Shown here piece after piece: positions 1 to 7,782 of a stretch of DNA of 8,457 nt. The translations under genes and the position numbers were made by a program. The stretch lies in contig JBDNFP010000221.1 of the NCBI GenBank assembly GCA_041689775.1, positions 1 through 8,457 on the forward strand, read 5' to 3'. Below the pieces are notes generated by a model that was given only the letters and a program-made list of their open reading frames with translations, ran no database searches and had not been told where the DNA came from. Source of the DNA: JBDNFP01 sp041689775 (GTDB lineage Bacteria > Bacteroidota > Bacteroidia > Cytophagales > Spirosomataceae). Numbering within the stretch: position 1 is the first letter of the stretch; each line of letters opens with the position of its first letter.

Positions 1-215
1 GATAAATAAATTTTGGATTGTTGAACGACCAAAATCCGCGTAATAGAGACTAAATTTGTCGATGTGAGGTCGGACCGCCGATGCGGTGCATTTTGATGTG
101 CTTTTTGTTCTGGTAAAACAAATTTACATCATAATCCCCTCGCTTTTAAATACTTAAACTATTTGTCCAGTAGTATTACCTTTTCATTACTACTTCCCAG
201 CGAAGTTCTTTCAAT
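1..215. other. Left-edge flank upstream of the mutarotase-fold gene
   Basis: No complete gene is visible here. Bases 2-43 of the plus strand read as 13 codons ending INKFWIVERPKSA and a TAA, which could be the tail of a gene entering from the left, but so short a stretch can be chance. A small inverted repeat ACCGC-CGAT-GCGGT at 74-87 followed by T-rich sequence could be a weak terminator for such a gene. TAAATTTG at 51-58 matches the Bacteroidota -7 consensus TAnnTTTG exactly, but no TTG lies at the right distance upstream, so I do not call a promoter. Confidence 0.4.
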
Positions 216-1190
216 ATGCATACTTTCATTGGCACAAACCTTACTCAAATGCAACCACCTAAATCAGAGGAAAACACTTTCCCGAAAGCCCGACTTACCA
301 ACGGGATACTTGATGCTGAACTATATTTACCAAATACAGACAAGGGGTACTACCGCGGTGTGCGCTTTGACTGGTCTGGTGTCATACCTCATCTGGACTA
401 TAAAGGCCACAACTTTTTTGGAAAGTGGAATCCTGCTCCCCATGACCCTTACTACCACGATGCTATTATGGGGCCGGTAGAGGAGTTTAGCGAGATCGGT
501 TTTGACAATGCTCTTGCGGAAGAACTCTTTTTGAAGATTGGCGTAGGTGCCTTACTAAAACCCGACGACGAACCGTGCTCTTTTCTCCGCTACTATCAGA
601 TAAGTAATCCCGGTAGATGGAGAGTAACGGAGCATCCTGATTACGTTGAGTTTATCCATGAACTATCCGACGCCGCTGGGTACTCGTATGAATACTGCAA
701 GACTATCCTACTAGTAAGCGGCCAACCCGAGATGGTTATCAATCATTCCTTGAAGAATACAGGTACCAAAGCTATCGAAACGAGTGTATACAACCATAAT
801 TTTTTCGTGATTGATCAGGAGCCTACCAATCAAAATATTCTTACCACCTTTCCCTTCGAAATCCAGGCCGAAGGGCTGGGTTTCGGTACGATAGCCCACG
901 CACAAGACCGTTCTATTGTTTACGACCGTCCGCTAAAAGAAGGTGAAAACGCGTTTTGTGGGGATATAAGAGGCTTCGGTGCTACTCCCAAAGACTATAA
1001 TATCCTGATTCAAAACTTAAAAAGCGGGGCAGAAGTACGTATTACCGGCGATCAGCCCATCGAAAAACTCATCTACTGGTCGTGCCCTACTTCATCCTGT
1101 CCGGAGCCCTACACAAAGCTATCCGTTCAGCCCGGAGACGTAAAAACTTGGCGAATTTCCTATGAGTTCAGCGTTCAGGACCACTCCTAG
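216..1190 (+). CDS. Galactose mutarotase-fold (aldose 1-epimerase superfamily) protein, substrate unknown
   Basis: This 324-residue protein resembles uncharacterised Bacteroidota proteins of the galactose mutarotase-like, carbohydrate-binding beta-sandwich superfamily. Seen in the sequence: an N-terminal block GYYRGVRFDWSGV (44-56), a GPVEEF segment (86-91), an alternating beta-strand pattern throughout, a YNHNFF block (192-197) with the histidine expected in the sugar pocket, and a late YWSC...PEPY region (287-299). The family binds sugars and some members interconvert anomers; the exact substrate and whether this one is catalytic are not shown. The start is uncertain: in-frame TAG lies at 171-173, ATG216 is the first ATG, and ATG249 (M12, followed by QPPKSEEN) is equally plausible. 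Neither start gives a signal peptide. The Tat-type oxidoreductase gene follows 96 bases downstream on the same strand, suggesting a shared sugar pathway and perhaps one transcript. Confidence 0.75.
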   Translation: MHTFIGTNLTQMQPPKSEENTFPKARLTNGILDAELYLPNTDKGYYRGVRFDWSGVIPHLDYKGHNFFGKWNPAPHDPYYHDAIMGPVEEFSEIGFDNALAEELFLKIGVGALLKPDDEPCSFLRYYQISNPGRWRVTEHPDYVEFIHELSDAAGYSYEYCKTILLVSGQPEMVINHSLKNTGTKAIETSVYNHNFFVIDQEPTNQNILTTFPFEIQAEGLGFGTIAHAQDRSIVYDRPLKEGENAFCGDIRGFGATPKDYNILIQNLKSGAEVRITGDQPIEKLIYWSCPTSSCPEPYTKLSVQPGDVKTWRISYEFSVQDHS

Positions 1191-1286
1191 TGATCTGATA
1201 GAGTGCGGGAAAGAATATTTTTTCTGTTTACTAAATGATGAGAGTCAGGGGTAGTTCCGCTTTTAGAATAAAACCCCACTTTCGCT

Positions 1287-2570
1287 ATGAGTAATTTCCT
1301 CAATCGTCGCCGTTTTCTCAGACAAGGTAGTGCAGCCGCGCTTGGCCTTACGCTCCTACCCGGCTTTACCCGTAAGGTTGCCGCCAGCGACCGGCTCCGC
1401 GTAGCCCATATCGGTTTGGGCGGCATGGGCACCAACCACATGCGATGGTTTGCGGCCCTGCCGGAAGTAGAGGTAGCCGCGCTTTGTGATCTGGATGAAA
1501 CTCATTTGGCCACCGCTAAAAAGAATCTGTTGGAACTGAACCCTAGCTCCAAAGTGGAAACCTTCAGCGATTTCCGTCGGATTCTTGAACGAAAAGACAT
1601 CGACGCAATCACCTGCGCAACCCCCGACCACTGGCACGCACAGGTAGCCATTTTAGCCTTTGAGGCCGGTAAGGATGTGTACGGTGAAAAACCGCTTTCG
1701 TACAACGTACGGGAGGGACAGCAAATGTTAAAATCATTAAAACGTCACGACCGGATATTCCAGCTCGGCACCCAGATTCACGCCGGCGATAACTATCACC
1801 GGGTGGTGGAGCTCATTCAGTCTGGGGCCATTGGGAAAGTACATACCGTTCGGCTATGGAAAACCGGGGAGCCTCCCTTATTAGGACCTGCCAACTATCA
1901 AGCCCCTCCTTCTACCTTAAACTGGGACTATTGGCTGGGGCCAGCCCCGTATTCGGCATACTCACCCGAACGCTGCCATTTTACGTACCGCTATTTTCTT
2001 GATTATTCCGGCGGAATATTCCAGGATTTCTGGTGTCACATTGCCGATGTAGTATGGTGGTCTATCAACCCCCAGAATCTTACTTCTGTTAAAGCACGGG
2101 GCGAAAAATCAGACGGTGTTGGCGATACTCCCAAAAGAATTGAAGTAGACTACCAATTTGATAACCTAAAGATTCACTGGACGTCTACCCCACCCAACGT
2201 ACCCGGCGCGGCTGGAAGACATATCGGAGCTTACTTTGAAGGAGAAAAAGGAACGATACTATGTGATTACAGCAGTCGGGAAATAACCATCAACGGTGTT
2301 GTGATGAATGATATCGAATCAGTACCTATCTCGATTATACGCTCACCAGGGCATCAGCAAAACTTCGTGGATGCCGTCAAGAACCGCACCCAACCTGAAT
2401 CTAATCTAGACTATGCACGACACATGACGATGCCTATGCATCTCGGGCTAATTTCCTGGCGGCTCGGGCGGGAATTACATTGGAATGCCCGCAAGGAGGA
2501 ATTCAGGCACGATCGGGAAGCTAACCATCTGCTTTCGAGAAAGTACCGGAAAGGCTGGGATTGGGTGTAA
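1287..2570 (+). CDS. Gfo/Idh/MocA family oxidoreductase with Tat signal
   Basis: This 427-residue protein is a probable NAD(P)-dependent sugar or polyol dehydrogenase exported folded to the periplasm. Residues 1-34 form a twin-arginine signal (RRRFLRQ at 7-13, hydrophobic AAALGLTLLPG, then a VAAS cleavage-like region). A Rossmann fold follows with VAHIGLGGMG (39-48, glycine motif 43-48), acidic CDLD (67-70) at the end of the second strand, TPDHWHA (112-118) and the family hallmark EKP (134-136). The catalytic-type segment GG-IFQD-FWCH-IAD (242-254) supplies D247, H251 and D254. The C-terminal tail rich in W and R (391-427) is typical of the Bacteroidota exported subgroup. Length and all landmarks are intact. 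Substrate is unknown; in related exported enzymes the cofactor is carried tightly bound. It ends 31 bases from the convergent kinase gene, and no clear terminator is visible between them. Confidence 0.9.
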   Translation: MSNFLNRRRFLRQGSAAALGLTLLPGFTRKVAASDRLRVAHIGLGGMGTNHMRWFAALPEVEVAALCDLDETHLATAKKNLLELNPSSKVETFSDFRRILERKDIDAITCATPDHWHAQVAILAFEAGKDVYGEKPLSYNVREGQQMLKSLKRHDRIFQLGTQIHAGDNYHRVVELIQSGAIGKVHTVRLWKTGEPPLLGPANYQAPPSTLNWDYWLGPAPYSAYSPERCHFTYRYFLDYSGGIFQDFWCHIADVVWWSINPQNLTSVKARGEKSDGVGDTPKRIEVDYQFDNLKIHWTSTPPNVPGAAGRHIGAYFEGEKGTILCDYSSREITINGVVMNDIESVPISIIRSPGHQQNFVDAVKNRTQPESNLDYARHMTMPMHLGLISWRLGRELHWNARKEEFRHDREANHLLSRKYRKGWDWV

Positions 2571-2601
2571 ATGTCGGCGGATGTTTTCCCTTCAACTATT
2601 T

Positions 2602-3711
2602 TTAAGAGGAGGCTATATGTCTGAACATTGTAATTTGAATGATTGTATGTACACCCGGAGTACTTTCTATTGTGAAACTACCTTTGCTTAGTTGGACGAG
2701 TCGGCGGCTTAAGTAAAGTCCAAGTCCTAACCCTTTTTGCTCAACTACTTTTCTTATAAATTGGTGGAAGGGCTTAATTTGTCCAAGCTCTGCTTCGCTA
2801 AAGCCTTGCCCATGGTCAGTAATCCTGATCACATAGTTATCCTCCTCTTTATAGCCTTCTAACTTTATTTGGGGAACACCAACAGCATAACGAACGGCGT
2901 TATCTAATAATTCTACCAGTATTTTTTTTAAATAAAATTCATTTACTACTATTCCCGCTGCTTGTATGTCTACTAGTAACTCTGGCTGGCTTTCTAGAAA
3001 ATAAGCTTTTATCTCAGCCCAAATGGACTTGACAAACTCACCATCAAACATCGTAACGCCAGATGTTAACTCTGATTTTACGACATTTGACTCATTCATG
3101 GCTACTAGTTCATTATAAATCGTGGTACTATCCAAGTTCCTTTTGAAGTGGTTCGATGATGTATAGATAAGTCCAAGAAGTTCTTTGACTTCCTGCTGAT
3201 CTAACGAGCCATAATCTTCTCTCAAAAATCCTGTAAAACCCATTATTGTGTTCAATGATGTGTTAAATTCATGAACAGTCGTTTTTGTTTGTTTCTTGTA
3301 AATATCTTGTATTCTGTTTTGAATTATGTGGTCAATTTCAACCCGTCTCTTTAACCTTGCCTCTACTGTTCCCATCAGCTCATCTAAGGTAAAAGGTTTC
3401 GTCAGATAATCATCGGCCCCAAGTATCATTCCTCGCCGCATGTCTGAAAGTTCACCCTTAGCGGTTAAAAAGATAAAGGGAGTCATCGAAAAATCTTTTT
3501 TTCTGCGAAGGATCTCTACTACCTCGAAACCATCGATTCCTTGCATCATAACATCACACAAAATAAGATCCGGCTTAAATAAAATAGCCTCACTTATTCC
3601 ATCATTACCATTTGCCGCGGCCCTTACCTCAAAACCCGTCAAGGAAAGCAGATAGGTCAGGTTTTCCCGGATAACCTTTTCATCTTCTATTACTAATATT
3701 TTCTCTCTCAT
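2602..3711 (-). CDS. Receiver-histidine kinase hybrid (REC-HisKA-HATPase)
   Basis: This 369-residue cytoplasmic protein joins an N-terminal receiver to a kinase core. The receiver (about 3-122) is complete: acidic pocket E9/D10/E11, phospho-acceptor D53 in LILCDVMM, T83 in FLTAKG and K105 in LTKPF. A DHp helix follows with VHEFNTSLN, putative phospho-histidine H147, E148 and T151. The HATPase part has N-box LLDNAVRY (N271), G1 box DHGQGF (299-304) and G2 box GLGLGL (327-332). No membrane segment or sensor domain is present, so input probably comes through phosphorylation of D53, plausibly from the PAS kinase encoded upstream (inference). The proline usual after the H-box threonine is serine. 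It is last in the minus-strand operon, 6 bases after a short TAG-ending reading frame. Its DNA is visibly more AT-rich than the sugar genes (single 60-base lines at 2821, 3241 and 3481 count 38, 28 and 40% GC). Confidence 0.9.
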   Translation of the reverse strand: MREKILVIEDEKVIRENLTYLLSLTGFEVRAAANGNDGISEAILFKPDLILCDVMMQGIDGFEVVEILRRKKDFSMTPFIFLTAKGELSDMRRGMILGADDYLTKPFTLDELMGTVEARLKRRVEIDHIIQNRIQDIYKKQTKTTVHEFNTSLNTIMGFTGFLREDYGSLDQQEVKELLGLIYTSSNHFKRNLDSTTIYNELVAMNESNVVKSELTSGVTMFDGEFVKSIWAEIKAYFLESQPELLVDIQAAGIVVNEFYLKKILVELLDNAVRYAVGVPQIKLEGYKEEDNYVIRITDHGQGFSEAELGQIKPFHQFIRKVVEQKGLGLGLYLSRRLVQLSKGSFTIESTPGVHTIIQITMFRHIASS

Positions 3712-3827
3712 TGCATTCTATACATTTTCTATTGAAGAGCCGCCTGTGAAGCTATGAAAATTTGTGGTCCTCCCGAAGAAGAGTTTATAAGGAAATCTAT
3801 CATTTTCTCGCTGTATAACCAGAAGAT

Positions 3828-4139
3828 TCACCAAATTGTTGTCCATAAGCTTTTGCGCGCTTTTAATACCCCGAAAATCTCGCTCACTATGCTTACCAAT
3901 TCGTCCCGATGAACTGATCCTATTAATCTACTTGTTTTGATGAGTAAAGAAGTAAGGTCTTCTGGGCTAGTAAATGATTGTGTAGGAGCTGCCGCGTGAG
4001 GCGAGGATCTATATTGTAAAAGTCTTTTCAAAAAGTCCAATTGCATTATAACCTTGTCTAAGTACTTATCTCGCACCTCAGGTGACTCAGGTAGTATGAC
4101 TGCCCAAGAGTAAATCACATGAATCATAAATAGCCTCAT
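3828..4139 (-). pseudogene. Out-of-frame C-terminal part of the broken receiver gene, unrecognised domain
   Basis: A 103-codon open frame in a different frame from the receiver part, overlapping it by 53 bases. I do not recognise the domain. It looks like real protein: two or three amphipathic helices, one around RDKYLDKVIMQLDFLKRLL, then an S/P/A/T linker (about 45-57) and a second helical stretch SLLIKTSRLIGSVHRDELVS. The frame stays open upstream to a TAA at 4185-4187, reading a sensible GSLGTTPISEKWQEL before the ATG, so the ATG at 4139 is probably not the native start and a one-base shift from the receiver frame somewhere in 4140-4190 is the simplest explanation. The end is also doubtful: after KARK the two other frames continue (one to a TGA at 3800-3802, another as a 42-codon frame to TAG 3718-3720). 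It could instead be a small independent hypothetical gene. Confidence 0.5.
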
Positions 4140-4584
4140 AAGCTCTTGCCACTTTTCGGATATCGGTGTGGTACCTAACGAACCTTATCGTCCGGATCCG
4201 GAGCTCACGGGATTGCCTCCTTCTGTGGACTCTTACGGTTTCAGCAAAGTCTTCCACTACTATCCGGTTTAACGAGGCAATCATCGACCCCAAATAGAAA
4301 TACTTACGGATCACACCCTTATCGTATTTCTCAGCAAATAAAATAAGAGGTTTCTCTAGTAAGGTAGGCTGCATTCTGACCCATTAAATGACTCGCTCGC
4401 AAAAGATATCGTCGCCAGCGATATCACACACAACCACATCACACGGATGCGTAATCTGCGACATTCTTGACCTTTGATCTACGGATAGCGAATTAATAGA
4501 AAGCGCTGCTTCCCGAAGCAGCGAACTAAACTCCTCCCATTGAGACAGTTGATTACTAATCAATAAAACTCTCGCTCGTAGCAT
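4087..4584 (-). pseudogene. Degenerate response-regulator receiver gene, interrupted by in-frame TAA
   Basis: Starts 10 bases after the PAS kinase stop, behind the purine-rich AAAAAGAAGA, clearly in the same operon. ATG4584 begins MLRARVLLISNQ, the first strand of a receiver fold, reaching VVVCDIAGDD with candidate D54 at the end of strand 3. A TAA at 4384-4386 then interrupts. In the same frame, three codons later, the reading resumes as MQPTLLEKPLILFAEKYDKG..., which supplies strand 4, the YFYLGS helix region and a final helix ending VRVHRRRQ. Spacing between D54 and strand 4 fits an intact receiver, so a single nonsense change is the simplest reading. The receiver was already degenerate: no acidic pair after strand 1, and the conserved lysine position reads as ASLNRIV. 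The frame runs to TGA 4087-4089 but the likely continuation is in another frame. Sequencing error is an alternative. Confidence 0.6.
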
Positions 4585-4594
4585 TCTTCTTTTT

Positions 4595-7500
4595 TTACAT
4601 CAGCATGGTGGGCTTCACTTCTTGCACATGAGGTATGGTCACTCGTATTTCCGTTCCTTCACCAAGGATCGACCGAACATCAATGCTTCCCTCGTGTAAA
4701 TCTACAAATTGCTTCACAATGGTTAAACCTAACCCTGTACCCTGAATATCCGACGAGTTCGTAGCTCTGTAAAACGACTCGAACAAGCGCGGAATCTCAG
4801 CAGCCTCAATTCCTATTCCTCGATCTTTAACACGTACTACTGTCTCATTCTCTTTAAATTCTAGTTTCAAGTCAACGCTTGAGTCAGAGAACTTCAGCGC
4901 ATTTGAGACCAGATTAATCACAATATGACCCATTAGTTTTTTATCAAAAACCACGAGGCCTGCATTTCCCGCGTATTCGAAGGTCACTTCCCGTTCCTTG
5001 GATTGAACAGAAAAATGCGCCCGAATAATTTCTTCACAAAGCGCACATAAATCATTATAAGCCGGCTTGAAGGGTACCTTCCCATTTTCAAGCCCTTCAA
5101 TAGTCAGGATATCCGTCATCAAATCACGGAACTTCATGATTTCATTTTCGATCATCATCAGATACTTCACCAAGGGCCCTTGGTGATCCTGATTCAGACG
5201 AGCGGTAAGGATTTTGACTATTTCTATGCTGGTTTGTATAGAAGTAAGCGAAGTCCGAAACTGATGAGAGGCCGTGGCCACAAACTGTGATTTTTGACGG
5301 TTTAACTCCTTCTCCTGTTCTAGCGCGCGAAGGAGACTCAACTCCTTCTCTTTTCGCTTGGTAATATCGGTGATTATCCCCATCTGCCTGACGACCTTCC
5401 CTACTTCGTTCATACTATTAAAAGTATGGACATGTACCCAACGCTTTTCGCGGTCTTTGGGAGTAAGTAAAAACTCTTCATCGATTACCTCCCCGTCTGC
5501 ATAACGAGCGAGGCTATCCTTGACTAACTTCGTATGCGTTTCTGAGACGTCCTCCAAAATTGAAAGAGGTTTCTCATACTGAAAATTCGGAAAATCTACC
5601 ATCAATTTAGTGTAGGCAGAATTTACGTACAATAAGCGGAAGGGTTTTCGGGAATGCGTCCAAAAGACCTCGTCTACATTTTCGGTTAACTCTCGTAGCA
5701 TACTTTCGCTAGTAGCAAACTTTCTTTGCGCAGTTATTCTTTCCGTAATATCACGGCCTTCCAGAATTAATAAATATACCTGCCCGTTATGGTCTAGCAG
5801 TGGCGTGATTGAGAAATCAATCGTGATCACCTGATCTCTGTCTTTGCCAATTACCTCTACGTTGTACCGTATTGCCTTGCCCTTGGCTGCCTGCTGTACA
5901 GCTACTTTCAACTCTTCTCGTGCTTTTTCACTACGCATCCAACAGAGAGTGTTCCAGAAAAATTCACCCACAATCGCTTCTAGGCTATCAATTCCAGCGA
6001 AATTAAGTGCGATTGCATTGGCCTCTATTACGGTTCCGTCCGGTTCTAATAGACCTATAAAATGAAGTGACGATTGAAATATAGCTCTAAATCTATCTTC
6101 ACTTTTATGAAGCGCTTGTTCCGCTTTCTTTTGGGTCGATATATCCTGCATGGTACCTACTATACTCGTCAACTCACCACCTGTTACTACGCCTCGCGCG
6201 TATACACTTACCCATCGGTAGTCGTCGCCGTGCAGCACTCTGATTTCGTACCTAAGGTTATCCCCCTTTCGATCAACCAGAGTTTTTAGCATTTCTTGAT
6301 TGAGAGACATATCCTCCGGGTAGAGAAATTCGGCAATCTGGAGACCCACGCATTGCTTAGGATCAAGCCCCGTAATTTCTCGCCATGCGCTACTTAAAAA
6401 AATCCACTTCCCATTCCTTGTGCACTGAAACACTACCTCGCCCACGTTATTGAGCATTGACTCCAGCTGACTGTAACTTTCTGCCAAACTTCGCGTCGAG
6501 GCTACCTCCTCCGTAACATCCCAGATAACGCCAAGGAGTCTTTCCGGCTTCCGGGCGTTATCCAATACGATCCTTCCTCTGCTTCGGATATGCCGAATCT
6601 CACCGTGACGGAAAATCCGAAATGAGGAGTCCAATATCTTTCCCTCGGTGGCTGCTTGACTAAAAAAATTAATTTGATCCTGAATATCGTCTGGATGAAC
6701 GATACGCTCCCATGCTTGAAATGTACCCTCGAAATTCTCTTCATCAACCCCACAAATTTCAAACAGCTCCGAGTCCCAAGCAATCCGATTGCTTTTCATA
6801 TCCCAGTCCCAAACACCTTGCTTTGCCACTGACTTGACCAATTGATAGCGCTCCCCGAGCAATTCCAATTCGCGGGCTTTTTTTTGATGACCCGTAATAT
6901 CACGAGCCGTCGCCATCAGCAGGTACTTTTCAAAAGAAGTAATTTTCCATTCTACCGTACGTCGTTTATTGTCATTTCCTTTCCAGTCAGTGATCAGGTA
7001 CGCTGGCTCTGCGCTTATCTTTATCCTTTCCCAGGCACTCCGCATTTGGTCGGCATCATTGGGATCTAAAAAATCCCAGATGTATTCCCCGGTCAACTCT
7101 CTTTCTTCCAGGTCAATCTGCCAGTTTTTGTTGAGCACCAAAAATCTACCGTTGAAGTTCAAAATTGCGTGCAGATCAACCGTCTCGAAGAAAAGTCCTT
7201 CGTAGCTCCTTTTCCCTGACAACGAAACAACTTCGGTTTTTTTACGCTCTATTTGGTTGTGCAACCGCCCGATCGAACCTTTGATTGATTTTCGGAGTAG
7301 TTCAGCCGTCAACTGTGAAAGAGGGAGGTAGTCCTGAATACCTAACAAAGGCCAGCTATCAGCCAAGTAGCTGCTGAGGACAGGCGTAATAAGAACAATC
7401 GGTTTCTCTTCCGATAAAATGTACAGTCTGTCCTTTAAAACATCGTACTCTTCCTGAATTTTTTCTATACTCTGAAAAAGAAGAAGTACATCGGCCTCTG

Positions 7501-7636
7501 GCCGAGCCTGCTCATACAACAGGGCCCAACTCTGTATCTCTACATCAAAGTCAGGCTCTAATTTGCCAAGAAGGCTATTCAATACCTCTGCTTCTTGCAG
7601 ATCCCCCGCAAAAAGCATTATTCTGGGAGAGGACAT
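4595..7636 (-). CDS. Soluble multi-PAS sensor histidine kinase with degenerate N-terminal receiver
   Basis: This 1013-residue cytoplasmic sensor has no membrane segment. Residues 1-130 resemble a receiver (strand RIMLFAGD, PIVLITP at 79-85, GIQDYLPLSQL at 99-109) but lack the phospho-aspartate (strand 3 reads VLLLFQ) and the lysine. Five PAS domains follow at about 142-250, 257-382, 388-504, 510-640 and 645-762. Most end in the usual D-I/V-T/S hinge (ARDITGHQKK, WDVTEE, QDISTQKK, RDITERI, TDITKRK); domains 2 and 3 carry HPDD and YPED motifs of the PAS_3 type. HisKA follows at about 783-851 with SHQFRTSL, phospho-histidine H791; the usual glutamate after it is Q792. HATPase has N-box LVSNALKFS (N912), G1 KDRGIGI (D938), and G2 GTGLGL (966-971). 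The sensed signal cannot be told. It is first gene of the operon, probably passing phosphate to the receiver encoded at 2602-3711 (inference). Confidence 0.93.
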   Translation of the reverse strand: MSSPRIMLFAGDLQEAEVLNSLLGKLEPDFDVEIQSWALLYEQARPEADVLLLFQSIEKIQEEYDVLKDRLYILSEEKPIVLITPVLSSYLADSWPLLGIQDYLPLSQLTAELLRKSIKGSIGRLHNQIERKKTEVVSLSGKRSYEGLFFETVDLHAILNFNGRFLVLNKNWQIDLEERELTGEYIWDFLDPNDADQMRSAWERIKISAEPAYLITDWKGNDNKRRTVEWKITSFEKYLLMATARDITGHQKKARELELLGERYQLVKSVAKQGVWDWDMKSNRIAWDSELFEICGVDEENFEGTFQAWERIVHPDDIQDQINFFSQAATEGKILDSSFRIFRHGEIRHIRSRGRIVLDNARKPERLLGVIWDVTEEVASTRSLAESYSQLESMLNNVGEVVFQCTRNGKWIFLSSAWREITGLDPKQCVGLQIAEFLYPEDMSLNQEMLKTLVDRKGDNLRYEIRVLHGDDYRWVSVYARGVVTGGELTSIVGTMQDISTQKKAEQALHKSEDRFRAIFQSSLHFIGLLEPDGTVIEANAIALNFAGIDSLEAIVGEFFWNTLCWMRSEKAREELKVAVQQAAKGKAIRYNVEVIGKDRDQVITIDFSITPLLDHNGQVYLLILEGRDITERITAQRKFATSESMLRELTENVDEVFWTHSRKPFRLLYVNSAYTKLMVDFPNFQYEKPLSILEDVSETHTKLVKDSLARYADGEVIDEEFLLTPKDREKRWVHVHTFNSMNEVGKVVRQMGIITDITKRKEKELSLLRALEQEKELNRQKSQFVATASHQFRTSLTSIQTSIEIVKILTARLNQDHQGPLVKYLMMIENEIMKFRDLMTDILTIEGLENGKVPFKPAYNDLCALCEEIIRAHFSVQSKEREVTFEYAGNAGLVVFDKKLMGHIVINLVSNALKFSDSSVDLKLEFKENETVVRVKDRGIGIEAAEIPRLFESFYRATNSSDIQGTGLGLTIVKQFVDLHEGSIDVRSILGEGTEIRVTIPHVQEVKPTMLM

Positions 7637-7684
7637 GTGTGTATGTAATTATCAGAAATAATTAGTGGACTCTACTTTTAGATG

Positions 7685-7712
7685 CGTAAGTATGGATAAG
7701 CTAGTGATTCAA
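7685..7712 (-). promoter_or_regulatory. Possible promoter of the kinase operon
   Basis: On the minus strand TTG (7712-7710) is followed after 17 bases by TACTTACG (7692-7685). This partly fits the Bacteroidota pattern TTG ... TAnnTTTG, with two mismatches in the -7 box. The position, between the LytTR terminator and the kinase start and about 50 bases before the ATG, is right. A second candidate -7 box TATTTCTG lies nearer the gene but has no TTG at the right distance. Confidence 0.25.
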
Positions 7713-7739
7713 CCTTTCTTGTTCTACTAGTTCATCAAG

Positions 7740-7771
7740 AAAAAAAATAACAGGCCAAATTAACCTATTAT
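7740..7771 (-). terminator. Intrinsic terminator of the LytTR gene
   Basis: On the minus strand, 11 bases after the LytTR stop, ATAATAGG (7771-7764) pairs with CCTGTTAT (7754-7747) across a 9-base loop: eight base pairs with one G-U. A run of eight T follows (7747-7740, counting the last stem base). Stem plus T-run in this position supports factor-independent termination and separates the LytTR transcript from the kinase operon. Confidence 0.65.
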
Positions 7772-7782
7772 ACGTCAAATTT

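Noticed and set aside
1187..1705. Minus-strand frames at 1187-1441, 1356-1637 and 1502-1705
   Set aside because: They are antisense to the signal and Rossmann region of the oxidoreductase, which is clearly coding; no motif is seen in them.
2571..2601. Possible bidirectional terminator between the convergent genes
   Set aside because: Only 31 bases separate the stops, and no inverted repeat of useful length could be found on either strand.
2485..2691. Plus-strand 68-codon frame across the convergent junction
   Set aside because: It overlaps the end of the oxidoreductase and the end of the hybrid kinase, and reads as unstructured, cysteine-scattered sequence.
6502..6783. Minus-strand 93-codon frame in the PAS region
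   Set aside because: It is a frame-shifted shadow of PAS domain 2; the main frame carries the HPDD motif and the hinge.
5844..7205. Several plus-strand open frames of 71-78 codons (5844-6065, 6074-6289, 6842-7069, 6969-7205)
   Set aside because: They lie antisense within the large PAS kinase, whose domains cover the same bases completely, and their products show no family-like pattern.
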